This document shows positions 45,701-54,100 of a stretch of 64,000 nt of DNA, one piece after another. Both the position numbers and the translations under genes were made by a program. Position 1 is the stretch's first letter. Every line of letters begins with the position of its first letter. The notes beneath the pieces are model-generated. The model had not been told where the DNA came from. It saw only the letters and a program-made list of their open reading frames with translations, and searched no databases. The stretch is taken from positions 13,313,718-13,377,717 of the forward strand of contig JABAKD010000022.1 of assembly GCA_012845835.1 (NCBI GenBank). Direction: 5' to 3'. This stretch comes from Undaria pinnatifida (Eukaryota > Sar > Phaeophyceae > Laminariales > Alariaceae).

Positions 45701-48576
45701 GTTGTCGACCCACCCAGTTAAGGAGCGAAACGCCCTCTGATAGTTTCGATGCTCTCGATGAACGAACGAAACCCTCTCTCACGGTCCAGGCACAGCCTTT
45801 GCGCGGAGTCATCCCTACGCAACGAGCACTTCACGGCTCCGTCGCCTCCCAGCCAAGCCCGTGACTCCGGACGGAGGGCTAGTGGGGGCAAAGAAGGGGA
45901 GCGTGCTGTAGCTCGGCGAGAAGCGTACATCAGGAGAGCCCTAGAGGCCATCGTGCCGCGCCCAGCCCAGAACGTGTACAGGTGCGGTGTATCCATGCGT
46001 TTACTTGAACTAGTAATAACAGTTTGTGATAAGTACGACTAGTACACGTAAGTATAGAGCCCAGAACGGGCACCTCTGCGGTACGTTTGTGCGTGTTTTT
46101 GTTCTAACCCCTCGTGATAACAATAACTGGGTACTTGAGTATACGGTACGGGTAGTTTTTCCCGCAGACATGTCTTGCATAGCGTAGCTTGGTTATTTTT
46201 GCGAAACCGGCGTCACTGCACGCGAGCGAACGTTGTAGCGATTGGGTTTGCTCGTCTTGGTCGCTTCGAATGCTGCCACTGACGCGACGCCCAGGTTGTC
46301 TACCGCATGCAGCACGCTCACACGATCAGCCGCACTTGTCTTTTTACATCAACGCTTTTGGCTTGTGCGTGGATTGTTATGGCTTGTGGATGTGTACATA
46401 GGTCCTAGCAGGTATGACTGTTAGTTTATTTCGCTCGTCCTGGCCCCTTCGACCACTGACGCTTGCCGCTGTCGCGACACGCAGGTTGGCGCTTGACTTC
46501 GGAGTCTCGGAAGAAGCGGTCCGCGGATGGCACTGCCTGATCTTGCTTCGTCGGGGACACGATGTGCTCGGAGAAGAAGCGTTGTCGCAGGTAACATAGT
46601 GGCTGCCGTAAAAACCGCACCTCTGTTCTGTCCCTTCGGGGTAAATCATGGGCGATCGAAGGCACTGCACCTCTTCTGTATTCCCTGTGGGTGGTGTAGT
46701 CTCTCCCTTGTGGGTAGTGTTGCGACGGTCTGTTGTGAGGCTGTGCAGATGCGACGTTTTTGACATTGCCTGCTTTGCTTCTCCAGGGGCACGATGTGCT
46801 GGGCTAAGAAACCTTGTCGCAGGTAAAAGGAAGCGCCAGCGCGAAATAAATTATCAGTGCGCAGAATGATTAGGGACCGAAGTTCCCCTCGGCACTACTA
46901 TCCTTTTCACCCTGGCAACATTAAGGGGAATCACATATCTTCAAAGAGCAATGCTTCCGTAAAACCGCGCAACCGGAGTATGACGCAGCTTGCAAAGACG
47001 AATATCGACCCTTAAATTGATTGAACTCACAGCTGACGTATTTGAAACCTTTTTTCTAAATGCGTTGTTGTTTTTTAGGACCTACAAGGTAGTAGCGTGA
47101 GGGTGACAGAAATAATCAGTTCCGCTTTCTCGAGGGAGACGTTTTTTTCGCGACCGTAAACACCGCACATCTTCTATATATCCCTTCGGGGTTGTTGCGA
47201 CCGCCTGTTATGGGACTATGGGTGCAACGTTAGTGGCTGTTGGGGGGATCGGACAACTGGTCCGGAAATTTCTCAATGCCTTGTGTATCTCTACACCCAG
47301 ATCCCTGGATCCAACCTCCCTCACTTCTGTTCTCCGCGACGGTATGCCCACCCTCACCGCCCCTTATTTTTCGGCCTCGGATATCTCCGTCACCGCACTG
47401 TCTGTCCTCGTTTTGGGGGGCGGTTCTCCCCCGCCGCCTCCTTCTTTCGCGCGTACTACAGATATTCGCCCCTTTTTTTTCTTTGCGGCTTAGATTTCTG
47501 TCTCACCGCCCCACATGTTCGCCCTCACAAATTCTCCCCGACCCGTGTTTTTGTTTCGCGCTTAGATTTTCTCCTTGCAAGACCTCGCCGGTGACGTCCT
47601 GACGGTCATGCGTCTCCGCCTCAAGAGGTTCTTAGACTTCCTCGAAGCTTCTCCAGGGTCATCGCGAGGGCTATTGGCAAACCTCGACGCAGATACGTGC
47701 CAGTGGGTCCGCGCCGCGAAAGACCCGGAAGCGGTGTCGCGAGCCGGGATGGGGGGGGGAGTGCAGTCCGAGAAAGAGCAGGGGGAGCCGCTACAGTCTA
47801 CGCATGGGGTTCTGCTCTGCCTGGCGAGAGCATTGCCTCGCGACGATTCGCGACATAAGGTGACTTGAGATGTTTTGTTTTGTTTTGTCTTGTTTTTTTT
47901 TTCCTGGGGTGGCAGTATTCTTCGCTGCAGAGTTTGTTGGAACTTGTATTGTGATCACGGACTAAATGGTGGCAATGCGTTATGTGAGAACAGCATCAAT
48001 AACACCGTGAAATTTTGAGGCATTTTATTCGTGTTCTTGCGAGCCGTTTTTTTGCGGCCGGCAGTCTACGCTGTGTACAGGCACGCTTGAAAGTCTCTCG
48101 TCACATGGACACCGGGCGTACATACTGGCGCGCCGTCGCTAGTCACGCAAACAGTCGTGGGCTTTTTTCTCGGGGTTAGCGCCGCACGATCGATGGCCGG
48201 TGCCATGCACGGGACAACGTCATGAACAATCGAGTGCGTAATATGTGTCACAGGTACAAGTACTTAATATTGGTGTGTAGTACGTTGTGGGGGGGGTGAC
48301 ATGTTTTTGATTGAATTCCACCTTCGAGACGATAATTTACCACGGCACGCCCCAAAAACGGCTGTCTTGTCTCTTTTTTCGCATTCCTCTCTCCCTACGC
48401 CCGCCTTGGCATGTCGACAACGATGCGGTGGGTCGGCTCAACCACCGTCCTGGGTGACGACTGGACGGCGGTACATCGCGTTTGACACGCCTCAGCTCCA
48501 AGCGAACGCCCTCGTGACGTTAGTAGGCACCATGCTCCAGCACTTAGGGGGCGCGGGAGCGACTTTCCGTCGGTAG
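35957..48576 (+). CDS. RAB3GAP2: RAB3GAP2-like, Rab3 GTPase-activating protein non-catalytic subunit, 12 exons
   Basis: Rab3GAP2 pairs with the catalytic Rab3GAP1 and acts on Rab3 and Rab18 in exocytosis, ER and lipid-droplet membranes. Exons: 35957-36729, 37074-37662, 38404-38873, 39466-40135, 40464-41515, 42401-42710, 43567-44415, 45124-45239, 45790-45981, 46485-46590, 47566-47859, 48496-48576. They join in frame to 1,833 codons plus TAG. Landmarks: a WD-like N-terminus (VTTLQWLDESHLACGLQDGT), FGRVMLVD, the hallmark RMWKGVRHAECGWLEV followed by LAILAPLRGRVELWRMRHG, and C-terminal helical exons ending GHDVLGEEALSQ. The human protein is about 1,400 residues; the extra length here is Ser/Gly/Glu-rich insertions. 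It is the first in-frame ATG after stops at 35786 and 35819. The last exon boundary is the least certain. Confidence 0.88.
37074..37662 (+). CDS. RAB3GAP2: RAB3GAP2 exon 2 (beta-propeller core)
   Basis: 196 full codons. HVILAAGVSPSLAFYPIGSE, then ASIAWAVASHVTSMTVGVID ('G..P.xAxY...A..VAS.Vxs.v....fG') and LCLDPSGRLAAAADGFGRVM, LVDCATRQ. It completes the split Arg codon from exon 1; donor CAG/GTACAG. Confidence 0.93.
37665..37965. repeat. (GGTACGGTATGATAC)-type degenerate array
   Basis: About 300 bp of GGTACGGTA/CGATACGGTA units in RAB3GAP2 intron 2, beginning at the donor. A ~25-bp repeat (GCAACCTGAG...) occurs at 38240-38325 in the same intron. Confidence 0.88.
38404..38873 (+). CDS. RAB3GAP2: RAB3GAP2 exon 3 (MWKG motif)
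   Basis: 156 codons plus two bases. ILRMWKGVRHAECGWLEVAE and YLAILAPLRGRVELWRMRHG, then VRVIPAPPGARLL. This is the most conserved RAB3GAP2 segment ('RxWKGYRDAxCxWxE...LxIxAPRRGxxExWxMxxGxRV'). Donor CAG/GTAAAA. Confidence 0.96.
38874..39465. other. RAB3GAP2 intron 3, no gene seen
   Basis: One reversed copy of the TACTTGGAATTAGTGG-type motif near 39045. Otherwise unremarkable. Introns 1 (36730-37073), 4 (40136-40463) and 8 (45240-45789) are likewise empty. Confidence 0.55.
39466..40135 (+). CDS. RAB3GAP2: RAB3GAP2 exon 4
   Basis: 223 full codons, starting FSREPTVDDDYRLRKIASVV after completing an Arg codon. The next part is helical (LLQLLSQLESLEPLARATAS) with an Ala-rich loop. A GTAAGA at 39533 would be a possible donor, but the frame stays open through it and the downstream helices fit, so I keep the long exon. 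Donor used: CAG/GTGCGA. Confidence 0.8.
40464..41515 (+). CDS. RAB3GAP2: RAB3GAP2 exon 5 (largest)
   Basis: 350 codons plus two bases. EFLETVSVVLEGRK, then WLFRPLLSDAFAMASLSQAL, VLVRDMAAWFLTLPVGRA, an acidic Ser/Asp/Gly-rich insert, and WTMLARRLRLCLFVDHRLHW. Acceptor after a pyrimidine tract (CGCGCAG), phase 0 from exon 4. An alternative earlier acceptor near 40325 is out of phase. Confidence 0.85.
42134..42366 (+). mobile_element. GATC-rich inverted-repeat element, copy D
   Basis: Ends GGACAGATCACGATC and CTGATCTGTCAG form inverted repeats. It contains TGCAGGATCTGTGTAG and CCGGCTCTCACCCGGCAACG. The right end reaches to within 40 bp of the acceptor of RAB3GAP2 exon 6. Confidence 0.78.
42401..42710 (+). 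CDS. RAB3GAP2: RAB3GAP2 exon 6
   Basis: 103 full codons: SLYAVIAKDQLMSFTDLSF, then a Ser/Glu helix and DAGRVVAVAPSLVDVRMDEH, ending WRA/GTGAGT. It completes the split codon of exon 5. The last ~130 bases and the donor are duplicated about 300 bp downstream (42888-43021). Confidence 0.88.
42888..43021 (+). repeat. Duplicated 3' edge of RAB3GAP2 exon 6 (pseudo-exon)
   Basis: GCTGGGCGCGTGGTAGCAGC, TGCACCTAGTCTAGTGGATG and CGGTGAGTCCTG copy 42643-42720. It would read DAGRVVAAAPSLVDVRKDER WHA before an intact GTGAGT donor. Copy spacing is about 300 bp. There is no good acceptor in front, so it is probably not an exon. Confidence 0.9.
43567..44415 (+). CDS. RAB3GAP2: RAB3GAP2 exon 7
   Basis: 283 codons. 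QPIVLACHRTRWLVLSWAST and HLSYLRTAKPFLAGCIAYSL WEH are helical-repeat segments resembling the family 'HVAWxLLxxW ... LFDxxxPVRxGVxxxxW'. Acceptor TTTGTAG, donor CAG/GTGGGT, phase 0 to 0. Confidence 0.88.
44526..44600 (+). other. tRNA-like sequence, probably decayed (Glu-like CTC anticodon)
   Basis: A-box-like TGGTAGCTCAGTGGTTATGC, a 5-bp anticodon stem GCTGT/GCAGC with loop GTCTCTC, and a B-box-like GAAGTTCAATCTG. The T and acceptor stems do not pair well. Likely a tRNA pseudogene or the head of another SINE, inside RAB3GAP2 intron 7. Confidence 0.45.
44815..45010 (+). repeat. Dispersed repeat (GTCGTTCGGACACCAAT family), copy 2
   Basis: AGTAGCGTGAACGCGCAGCA, TGTCGTTCGGACACCAATTG, CCAACCAGCAGTGGCCGATG, TTTTTCCCTCTAAAGCCTCA. 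A tRNA-like stretch lies 220 bp upstream (44526). Whether the two belong together is open. Confidence 0.7.
45124..45239 (+). CDS. RAB3GAP2: RAB3GAP2 exon 8
   Basis: Thirty-eight codons plus two bases: VHPPLRSAVAAHMTLLRALR and LAEKETLGLFEK. Two donors are possible: CGG/GTAAGC at 45184 and AAGG/GTGAGG at 45240. Only the second gives the phase that exon 9 needs, so I use it. Confidence 0.78.
45790..45981 (+). CDS. RAB3GAP2: RAB3GAP2 exon 9
   Basis: Sixty-three codons plus split ends. SLRNEHFTAPSPP, a basic linker, then REAYIRRALEAIVPRPAQNV. No clear family motif; placed by splice sites and frame. Confidence 0.72.
46240..46306 (+). repeat. Duplicated 5' edge of RAB3GAP2 exon 10
   Basis: TTTGCTCGTCTTGGTCGCTT, CGAATGCTGCCACTGACGCG, ACGCCCAGGTTG copies the real acceptor region at 46428-46490 (TTTCGCTCGTCCTGG...ACACGCAGGTTG). 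Offset about 185 bp, AG kept. Confidence 0.72.
46485..46590 (+). CDS. RAB3GAP2: RAB3GAP2 exon 10
   Basis: Thirty-five full codons: LALDFGVSEEAVRGWHCLIL and LRRGHDVLGEEALSQ. It matches the C-terminal RAB3GAP2 helix pair ('LaxelGlxxdxlxRxYvcELYsxGxDxLgEExl'). Both edges of this small exon have duplicate copies in the flanking introns. Confidence 0.9.
46767..46830 (+). repeat. Duplicated 3' edge of RAB3GAP2 exon 10
   Basis: GGGCACGATGTGCTGGGCTA, AGAAACCTTGTCGCAGGTAA copies GGACACGATGTGCTCGGAGA, AGAAGCGTTGTCGCAGGTAA. Both a preceding AG (CTCCAG) and the GTAA donor are present, but a TAA stop interrupts the copy. Confidence 0.8.
46968..47045 (+). mobile_element. TTGCAAAGATGAG element, core copy
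   Basis: GACGCAGCTTGCAAAGACGA, TCGACCCTTAAATTGATTGA, CACAGCTGACG. It lies in RAB3GAP2 intron 10. Confidence 0.6.
47566..47859 (+). CDS. RAB3GAP2: RAB3GAP2 exon 11
   Basis: Ninety-eight codons: IFSLQDLAGDVLTVMRLRLK, RFLDFLEASPGSSRGLLANL and DADTCQWVRA, resembling the C-terminal 'G.rL...l......lL..lsp....WL...'. Acceptor GCGCTTAG, donor AAG/GTGACT. Confidence 0.86.
47860..48495. other. RAB3GAP2 intron 11, no gene seen
   Basis: A (TTTTG)n run directly after the donor (47873-47905). The rest is featureless. Confidence 0.5.
48496..48576 (+). CDS. RAB3GAP2: RAB3GAP2 exon 12 (stop)
   Basis: Twenty-six residues, LQANALVTLVGTMLQHLGGA then GATFRR and TAG. Phase fits exon 11 and an AG precedes it (CGCCTCAG), but the pyrimidine tract is poor. 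The frame stays open back to 48301, so the acceptor could be further upstream at about 48328. Confidence 0.6.
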   Translation, partial: LQANALVTLVGTMLQHLGGAGATFRR

Positions 48577-51095
48577 TATGTACAGTGTTAATAGTGGTCC
48601 CTGAATTGTGCCGGTACGTGCCAGCCGGGAATACCGGCATTGTAGCGGCAACCGGCATTATTGAGTTTAGTACCGATACGGGTACTAGTAGAACGGGTGC
48701 CGATCGTGCCAAGCGCTTTCACCGGCACTGTACCGGTAGTAAGAACGGTTCAACCTGCACTCTATCATAGGGAGACTCCCACTGTACCGGTATACCTCTC
48801 TGGACGGAAATGTGAGGGCAACGTGTATTTGATAGTTATACCGCATTGGCCCTGGTATTTCCGACCAGGGTGGTATGTTGCTCTTTGGTTCTGTCATGAT
48901 TGTGCCGTTTTGCTTTTTTTTTTTGTTTGGTCCACCACATTTTTTCTACTAGGGAAGGGGACAGGAGACTATGCTGTTACGGAGGAAAAATGAGGTTTTT
49001 CTCTTAGGGAGGGGACAGGGAGGGAGGGCACAGTGACAACACCGGTGTATATCATACCGGTTTGGTAATTTTTCCGGCGTGACAAGAGTGTCTTCGCCGG
49101 GAGAGCGAAGACATAACCGGTCTTACCCTGTCGCGGCAACAACGACCTGCCGCAGTAGGCGCGGGTGTTGCGAGCAACATCCATACCCTACCACGTTGAA
49201 CAGAACTCGTTGAAAAGTGTTAGGGCTTGAGGTCGAGGGTGGACCTATTAATAATACGAACAAGTTATCGTCAGAAAATTTTATATATGTACGTACTACA
49301 AACTGTGCTTGTGCGTGACGTGTTTCAGCTACGTGTTTTTAGTATTTTGAAATGCACGATAACGCATTTGACATTTCGGAACATAAAATTGGCCAAAAAC
49401 GCGGTTTCAGCAGGGGTCGTCACGCCACGAAGAACGGCCGAGGCCGCCCCAAGCAGAGTCGGGAAGGGCGATCAAGGTGAGGCACGTCCAGGAAACAACG
49501 CGCCAAGAGGTAGATCTCACCTCGAGCTATTTCAAAGACGGCTCAAAACCTAGTCTAAAACTGCCCCTTCGGCTCGTCCTGTGCTATCTCGACCTTTTTC
49601 ACCATGTACTTCGAAGTATGTATTCAGTGTGAAACGATGCTGTTGGCTTGGTGTTCTCGCCAAAGAGCGCTGCTTTGTATCCCGTTCTGCAGGATAGTAT
49701 TGCTAGCTATATGGCGGCGCTGTATTGCACGCATGCATGCGTGATCCTTTCTGCCGGGTTGCTCGACAACTGCAAAACACTGCTGCTTACAAGAGACGGT
49801 TTGAACTGCGAGCCTCGCTTGTTTAGCAACGCGCACACTTTCTTGGGGATCATCCCTGTCCTCGCTTTACGCTCTGCCGATATGCACCAACGCTGTATGG
49901 GCGCAGAAACCACTCAACACGACACACTCAATACAGGTTACTTACAGCCAGCTGCTCAACAGCCTCCGACTCCTATCAGAGAACGACATAACGACTACTA
50001 TCAGAAAACGAGGGCACGAAATGTATGTAGTAGTCGGCACTGCAGCAGATGACACATGCGCAAAAATACGCCAACGTCGGTAAGAGGATAATTTTGCCAC
50101 CTCCAACAACCCTACTTGTCGGACATGGCACCACTACCAGGTAGGGCCAACCCCCGGCGCTCCCCCACGCCAACCTACTCTTCTGATTGTTTTGTTTTGT
50201 CTTTTGGCTAGCATTGTGAATTGTGCTGCACCACAGAAGTTTCGTTTGCCAGCCCCTCTTTGTCTCCAGGGACGAGCGCGGGAGTTTCCTTATTAACCCA
50301 GTATCTAGCGAAATGATCATACACAAATTTCAAGTAATTATCTCCACAAAAACGTGCGGTGTAGACTAGTTCGAAAGGTGTTAAAACCCCGTTTACTGCA
50401 TACAGCAAAAATCGTTCGACACTACTTCCCCAAGAGTTGTGACTGACGCTAATCCTTCTCTCTTTACTATTACTACTATCGAATTTCCAAGCACGTATTA
50501 CGGGGCAGAAACGTGCTGTTTTCGCCCGCCCGACATGCGGGCCTTACAAGGTGGAACTCTCCTACAAGCCCCCGCCCGGATTGAAAATAGCACGCGCACT
50601 ACTATATCACGGAACACCGAAGTTACGGGTCGAAGCAGTAAACCCCTCGTCTGGACCAAGAAAAGCAACACTCGGAGTACCATACCATATCACCGAGAAA
50701 CGATTGTACCTGGTACATGGTCAACGTCGTTCGCCATAGCTGACGTAGTCAGAAAGAACGGTTTCAGCCTTTCCCGCCACCCTGAAGCGTCAACAGTCAA
50801 AGTGTGGCGTTCGTTACCAACCCAAAGCGACAACAATGCGATGGGTGTATCCGACGGCCTTGATGGCTGAGTTAACTACAAAAAAATAAATAAACAGGCA
50901 GCAGACTGCTCATGGCATCAATTTCGACTTGCCGAGGCTTCGCTACGGAGGCATCCACCTTCGACTTCTGAAAGAAAACGTCACCGCCCGTATGGTTGTT
51001 ACCCCCCTACTCCCGTTTACGCGACAAGCTACTTGGAATTAGTGCAAGACCTAGCTTGTCTTGGCTAAAGGGTGATGCCAGCTCCAGCTGAGTCC
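48577..51095. other. Convergent intergenic region between RAB3GAP2 and NDH2
   Basis: Both genes end into this 2.5 kb. It holds a CCGGCACTA-type inverted-repeat element at 48593-48780. The rest has no exon or gene I can support. Two plus-strand frames of 134 and 143 codons (from 49648 and 50439) lack any recognisable motif. No clear poly(A) signal stands out. Confidence 0.6.
48593..48780. mobile_element. CCGGCACTA inverted-repeat element, copy 3
   Basis: Starts GTGGTCCCTGAATTGTGCCG, has TGCCAAGCGCTTTCACCGGC inside (shared with copy 1) and ends near TATCATAGGGAGACTCC. It lies 17 bp past the RAB3GAP2 stop codon. Confidence 0.68.
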
Positions 51096-51176
51096 CTAGA
51101 ACCTAGTGATGTCCCTGCCGAACACTTTAGTCTTCACCCAGTCCGTGCCCACGAGGAAACGGTTCCGCCACGACAC
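51096..51176 (-). CDS. NDH2: NDH2 last exon (stop)
   Basis: Twenty-six residues plus TAG: VSWRNRFLVGTDWVKTKVF then GRDITRF. This is the canonical NDH2 C-terminus ('VSWRNRxLVxxDWxKTxxFGRDxSRx'). The exon sits about 1.2 kb from the previous one, behind a block of TTAGGG-like repeats. Confidence 0.97.
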   Translation of the reverse strand: MSWRNRFLVGTDWVKTKVFGRDITRF

Positions 51177-54100
51177 CTGGTAACGGGTCAAGGTTGGATA
51201 GCTGCGTCATTAACGGCACTTAGGATTAGGGTTAGGCTGGCACCTTCAAACCGAGTAAGGCTGGATGGCGTTATTGCACAACACTTGAGGTAAGGTGGTT
51301 CAGCTTCACCCCGTGGAGGCTTTCACGGGTATAATACGTCCCTGATGGATGGCGGGTTCGTTTCAGAACTTGACCTTCTCGGGGGTACGTTTGTGCCACT
51401 TTCTGGAGGGCTTCCAGGCTGGAGGGGTGACTTTAAGGCCATGCGCTCTACGAGGGTAATTATGCCCCACCCAGGGACAGGTTGCCTCAATGAACTGCAC
51501 TTAGGGGTAGGGCTAGACCGCCTGTATTGAACGGCGTGTAGAGTTAGGGGTAGGCTGATAACTTCAAATGGGGCTAGGTTGGATGGCCGCGTCATTGAGC
51601 AGCACATAGCGGTAGGGCTAGGTTATGCATATTGCGCACTCAGAGGAAAATACGGCGTTGTCGTTCGGCACTTAGGGTTAGGGCCAGGTTACCTCTACTT
51701 GATGGCATGTAAGGTTTAGCGTTAGGATAACACCTTCAAAAAGGGGTAAGGTCGGATGGCGGCGTCATCAAACGGCACTTAGGGTTGGGGTTAGACTGAC
51801 ACCTTCAAACCGAGTAAGGTTGGATAGCTGCGTTACCAAACAGCATCTACGAATAGGATGTTCCAGGTTCACCCCCTGGAGGGTTTCAGATACAAACGTC
51901 CTCAAAGGGGGGTTCATCTCACAACTTGACCGTCTCGAGGGTGCTTTTGTTCCAGGGTGTTTTTTGTGGCATCTGCTGGAGGTCTCCTCCACAGGAGGGA
52001 GGATTTTAAAATAACCCCCTCTACCAGGGTACTCTTTGTTTCGTCCTCAGGGCTAGATTACCTGTAACGAACAGCGCTTGGGGATAGGGTTGGGCTGACA
52101 CCTCCGAACGGGGCAAGGTTAGATTGTTGCAGTAATGAACGTCATTTACAGTCAGGGTTACGGCATCTGTATTGAAGGACACTTAGGGCTAGGGCTAGGC
52201 CAGGCGACTTGAACGGCAGTTAGAATTCGGGCTAGGCTTCGTGTATTGAACGGTACATAGGGTTCGGGCTAGGTTACCTGTTCTACATTTGGAGAGGGTG
52301 AAGAAGACGGGCATAATGTTCATTCAAAGCCGATACGCCAGCGACAACAAGAACGATGGGGGATGCAAGCATCAGATGAAACGTTACAAGAGCGCGCCGT
52401 ATACAGAGCGAACGGCACCTGTTTGGTGAGGTAAATGCTTCGCCAGAGCAGGTAGCCGAATCCCCCGGTGCTCTTGACTGATTCACTTCCGATCTGCCCG
52501 ACGACGCACACGACAACAAACATAGAACAGTACAACACGTAGAGTTAAAAGGAAGCAGCCTTCGACGGTTGATACTTCGATTTTGTCCTCGATCTCGTTC
52601 CTAATGAGACAGTGTTGCTATATTACCATTTTACTACTGCAAACACGATCCCACACTAATTCCAAGTAGATTCCTAAAAAAAACGTGGCCGGAGTTCTCA
52701 TAGGGTCAAAATGAACACGCGGGCATCATGGTGCCGCAAGCACCACTCTCCATGTAAGTGGTATTCCCTACCCCCACACAACTACTGGCAGCACCCTCTC
52801 GCTTACCGACCAGGAAACGCCTCCTGCATGGGGAAAAAACAACAACATGCCAGACGAATGCATCAAACGATTGGCGGTCAAAACGGCGCCACAATAGGAC
52901 GCCCCCAACCCGCCAGCATGTTCACCCCGCCCAACCCCATCACGGCTATGCATGAAACGAGTACACCTTCCCCCCCAAAAAAAAAGACCATAAAAGAACC
53001 TCGCCCCCGCTCTCGTCTGTGACTAGCGGCACCGAACGGCTGACCCTGAAAAATCCAAGGCATTTCCAACGGCGTCGCTAGTGAGGCCGACTCAACCCAA
53101 CCCAACCCAACCCAACCCAACCCAATATTCGCCCGCACCTGGACCTGCGCCAGAGCCCCGTCCGCACCGGTATAAGCGAGAATGCCGAGGTTAAGGAACT
53201 GGAACGGCTTTGCAAACTTGCCCTTGACCACGCTCAACCCTAGCTTCTCGGAGAGGGGCACATCTTCGGGCTCTTCACCTTCCGACGGAACGCCTTCCGA
53301 GCCATCAGCAGCACCGGATGGTGACGTTTTCTGAGGGACAGATGCCGAAAACTCGAAGCCACGAGAGAAGAGCCGAGCGAGGTACGTCCCTTGCTGGGAC
53401 GCCACCTGAGGGTTTTGCACGCGGGACGAGTGAAGGGTCGGAGTTTTGAACGGATTCGGGCGTGGAGGACAGGGAGTCGGCAATAGTGTCACTTGAGCAG
53501 CCTCAAGAACCGCAGCAGCCGTGTGCAGCGGCACCAAGTGCAAAGAGACGACGCAGTAGCAGTATCAAATGGAGCCACCCCAAGCACCACAGCAGCCGTG
53601 TGCAACGGCACCAAATGCAAAGAGGGGACGCAGTAGCAGAACCGAAACGCACCATATCAAAGACTACAGCCGTGTATGAACAGCGACGCCAAGTGCAAAG
53701 AGACGTCGCTGAAATGTCATCAAATTGAGCCGTATGAGGGACTACAGCCAGCCCGTGCACGAACAGTGGCATCAAGTGTTCAAAGAAGCCGCAGCAGTAG
53801 CATCAGATGGAGCCGTATCCAGGACTATAGCCGTGTACGAACAGCAACGCCAAGTGTAAAGAGTCGCCGCAGCAGTAGTATCGAATCGAGACGCACCAAG
53901 GAGTACAGCCGTGTACGAGCAGCAGTGGTGCCAATAGCAAAGAGCAATCAGTAATCGGTACCTCGCTGAAGCGTGCCAGACACATGGTACGGTAGGGGTA
54001 AGCCCTAACATTCGATCCGGGCTACGGTAGAGATGCACCAATCATTTTCTGAGCATCCCCGAATTTCAGAAGCTCTACTCCTCACCCGAAAACTGATTTG

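Noticed and set aside
49648-50870. Two plus-strand frames of 134 and 143 codons between the convergent genes
   Set aside because: No motif, no partner exons, unremarkable composition. Could be checked by transcripts.
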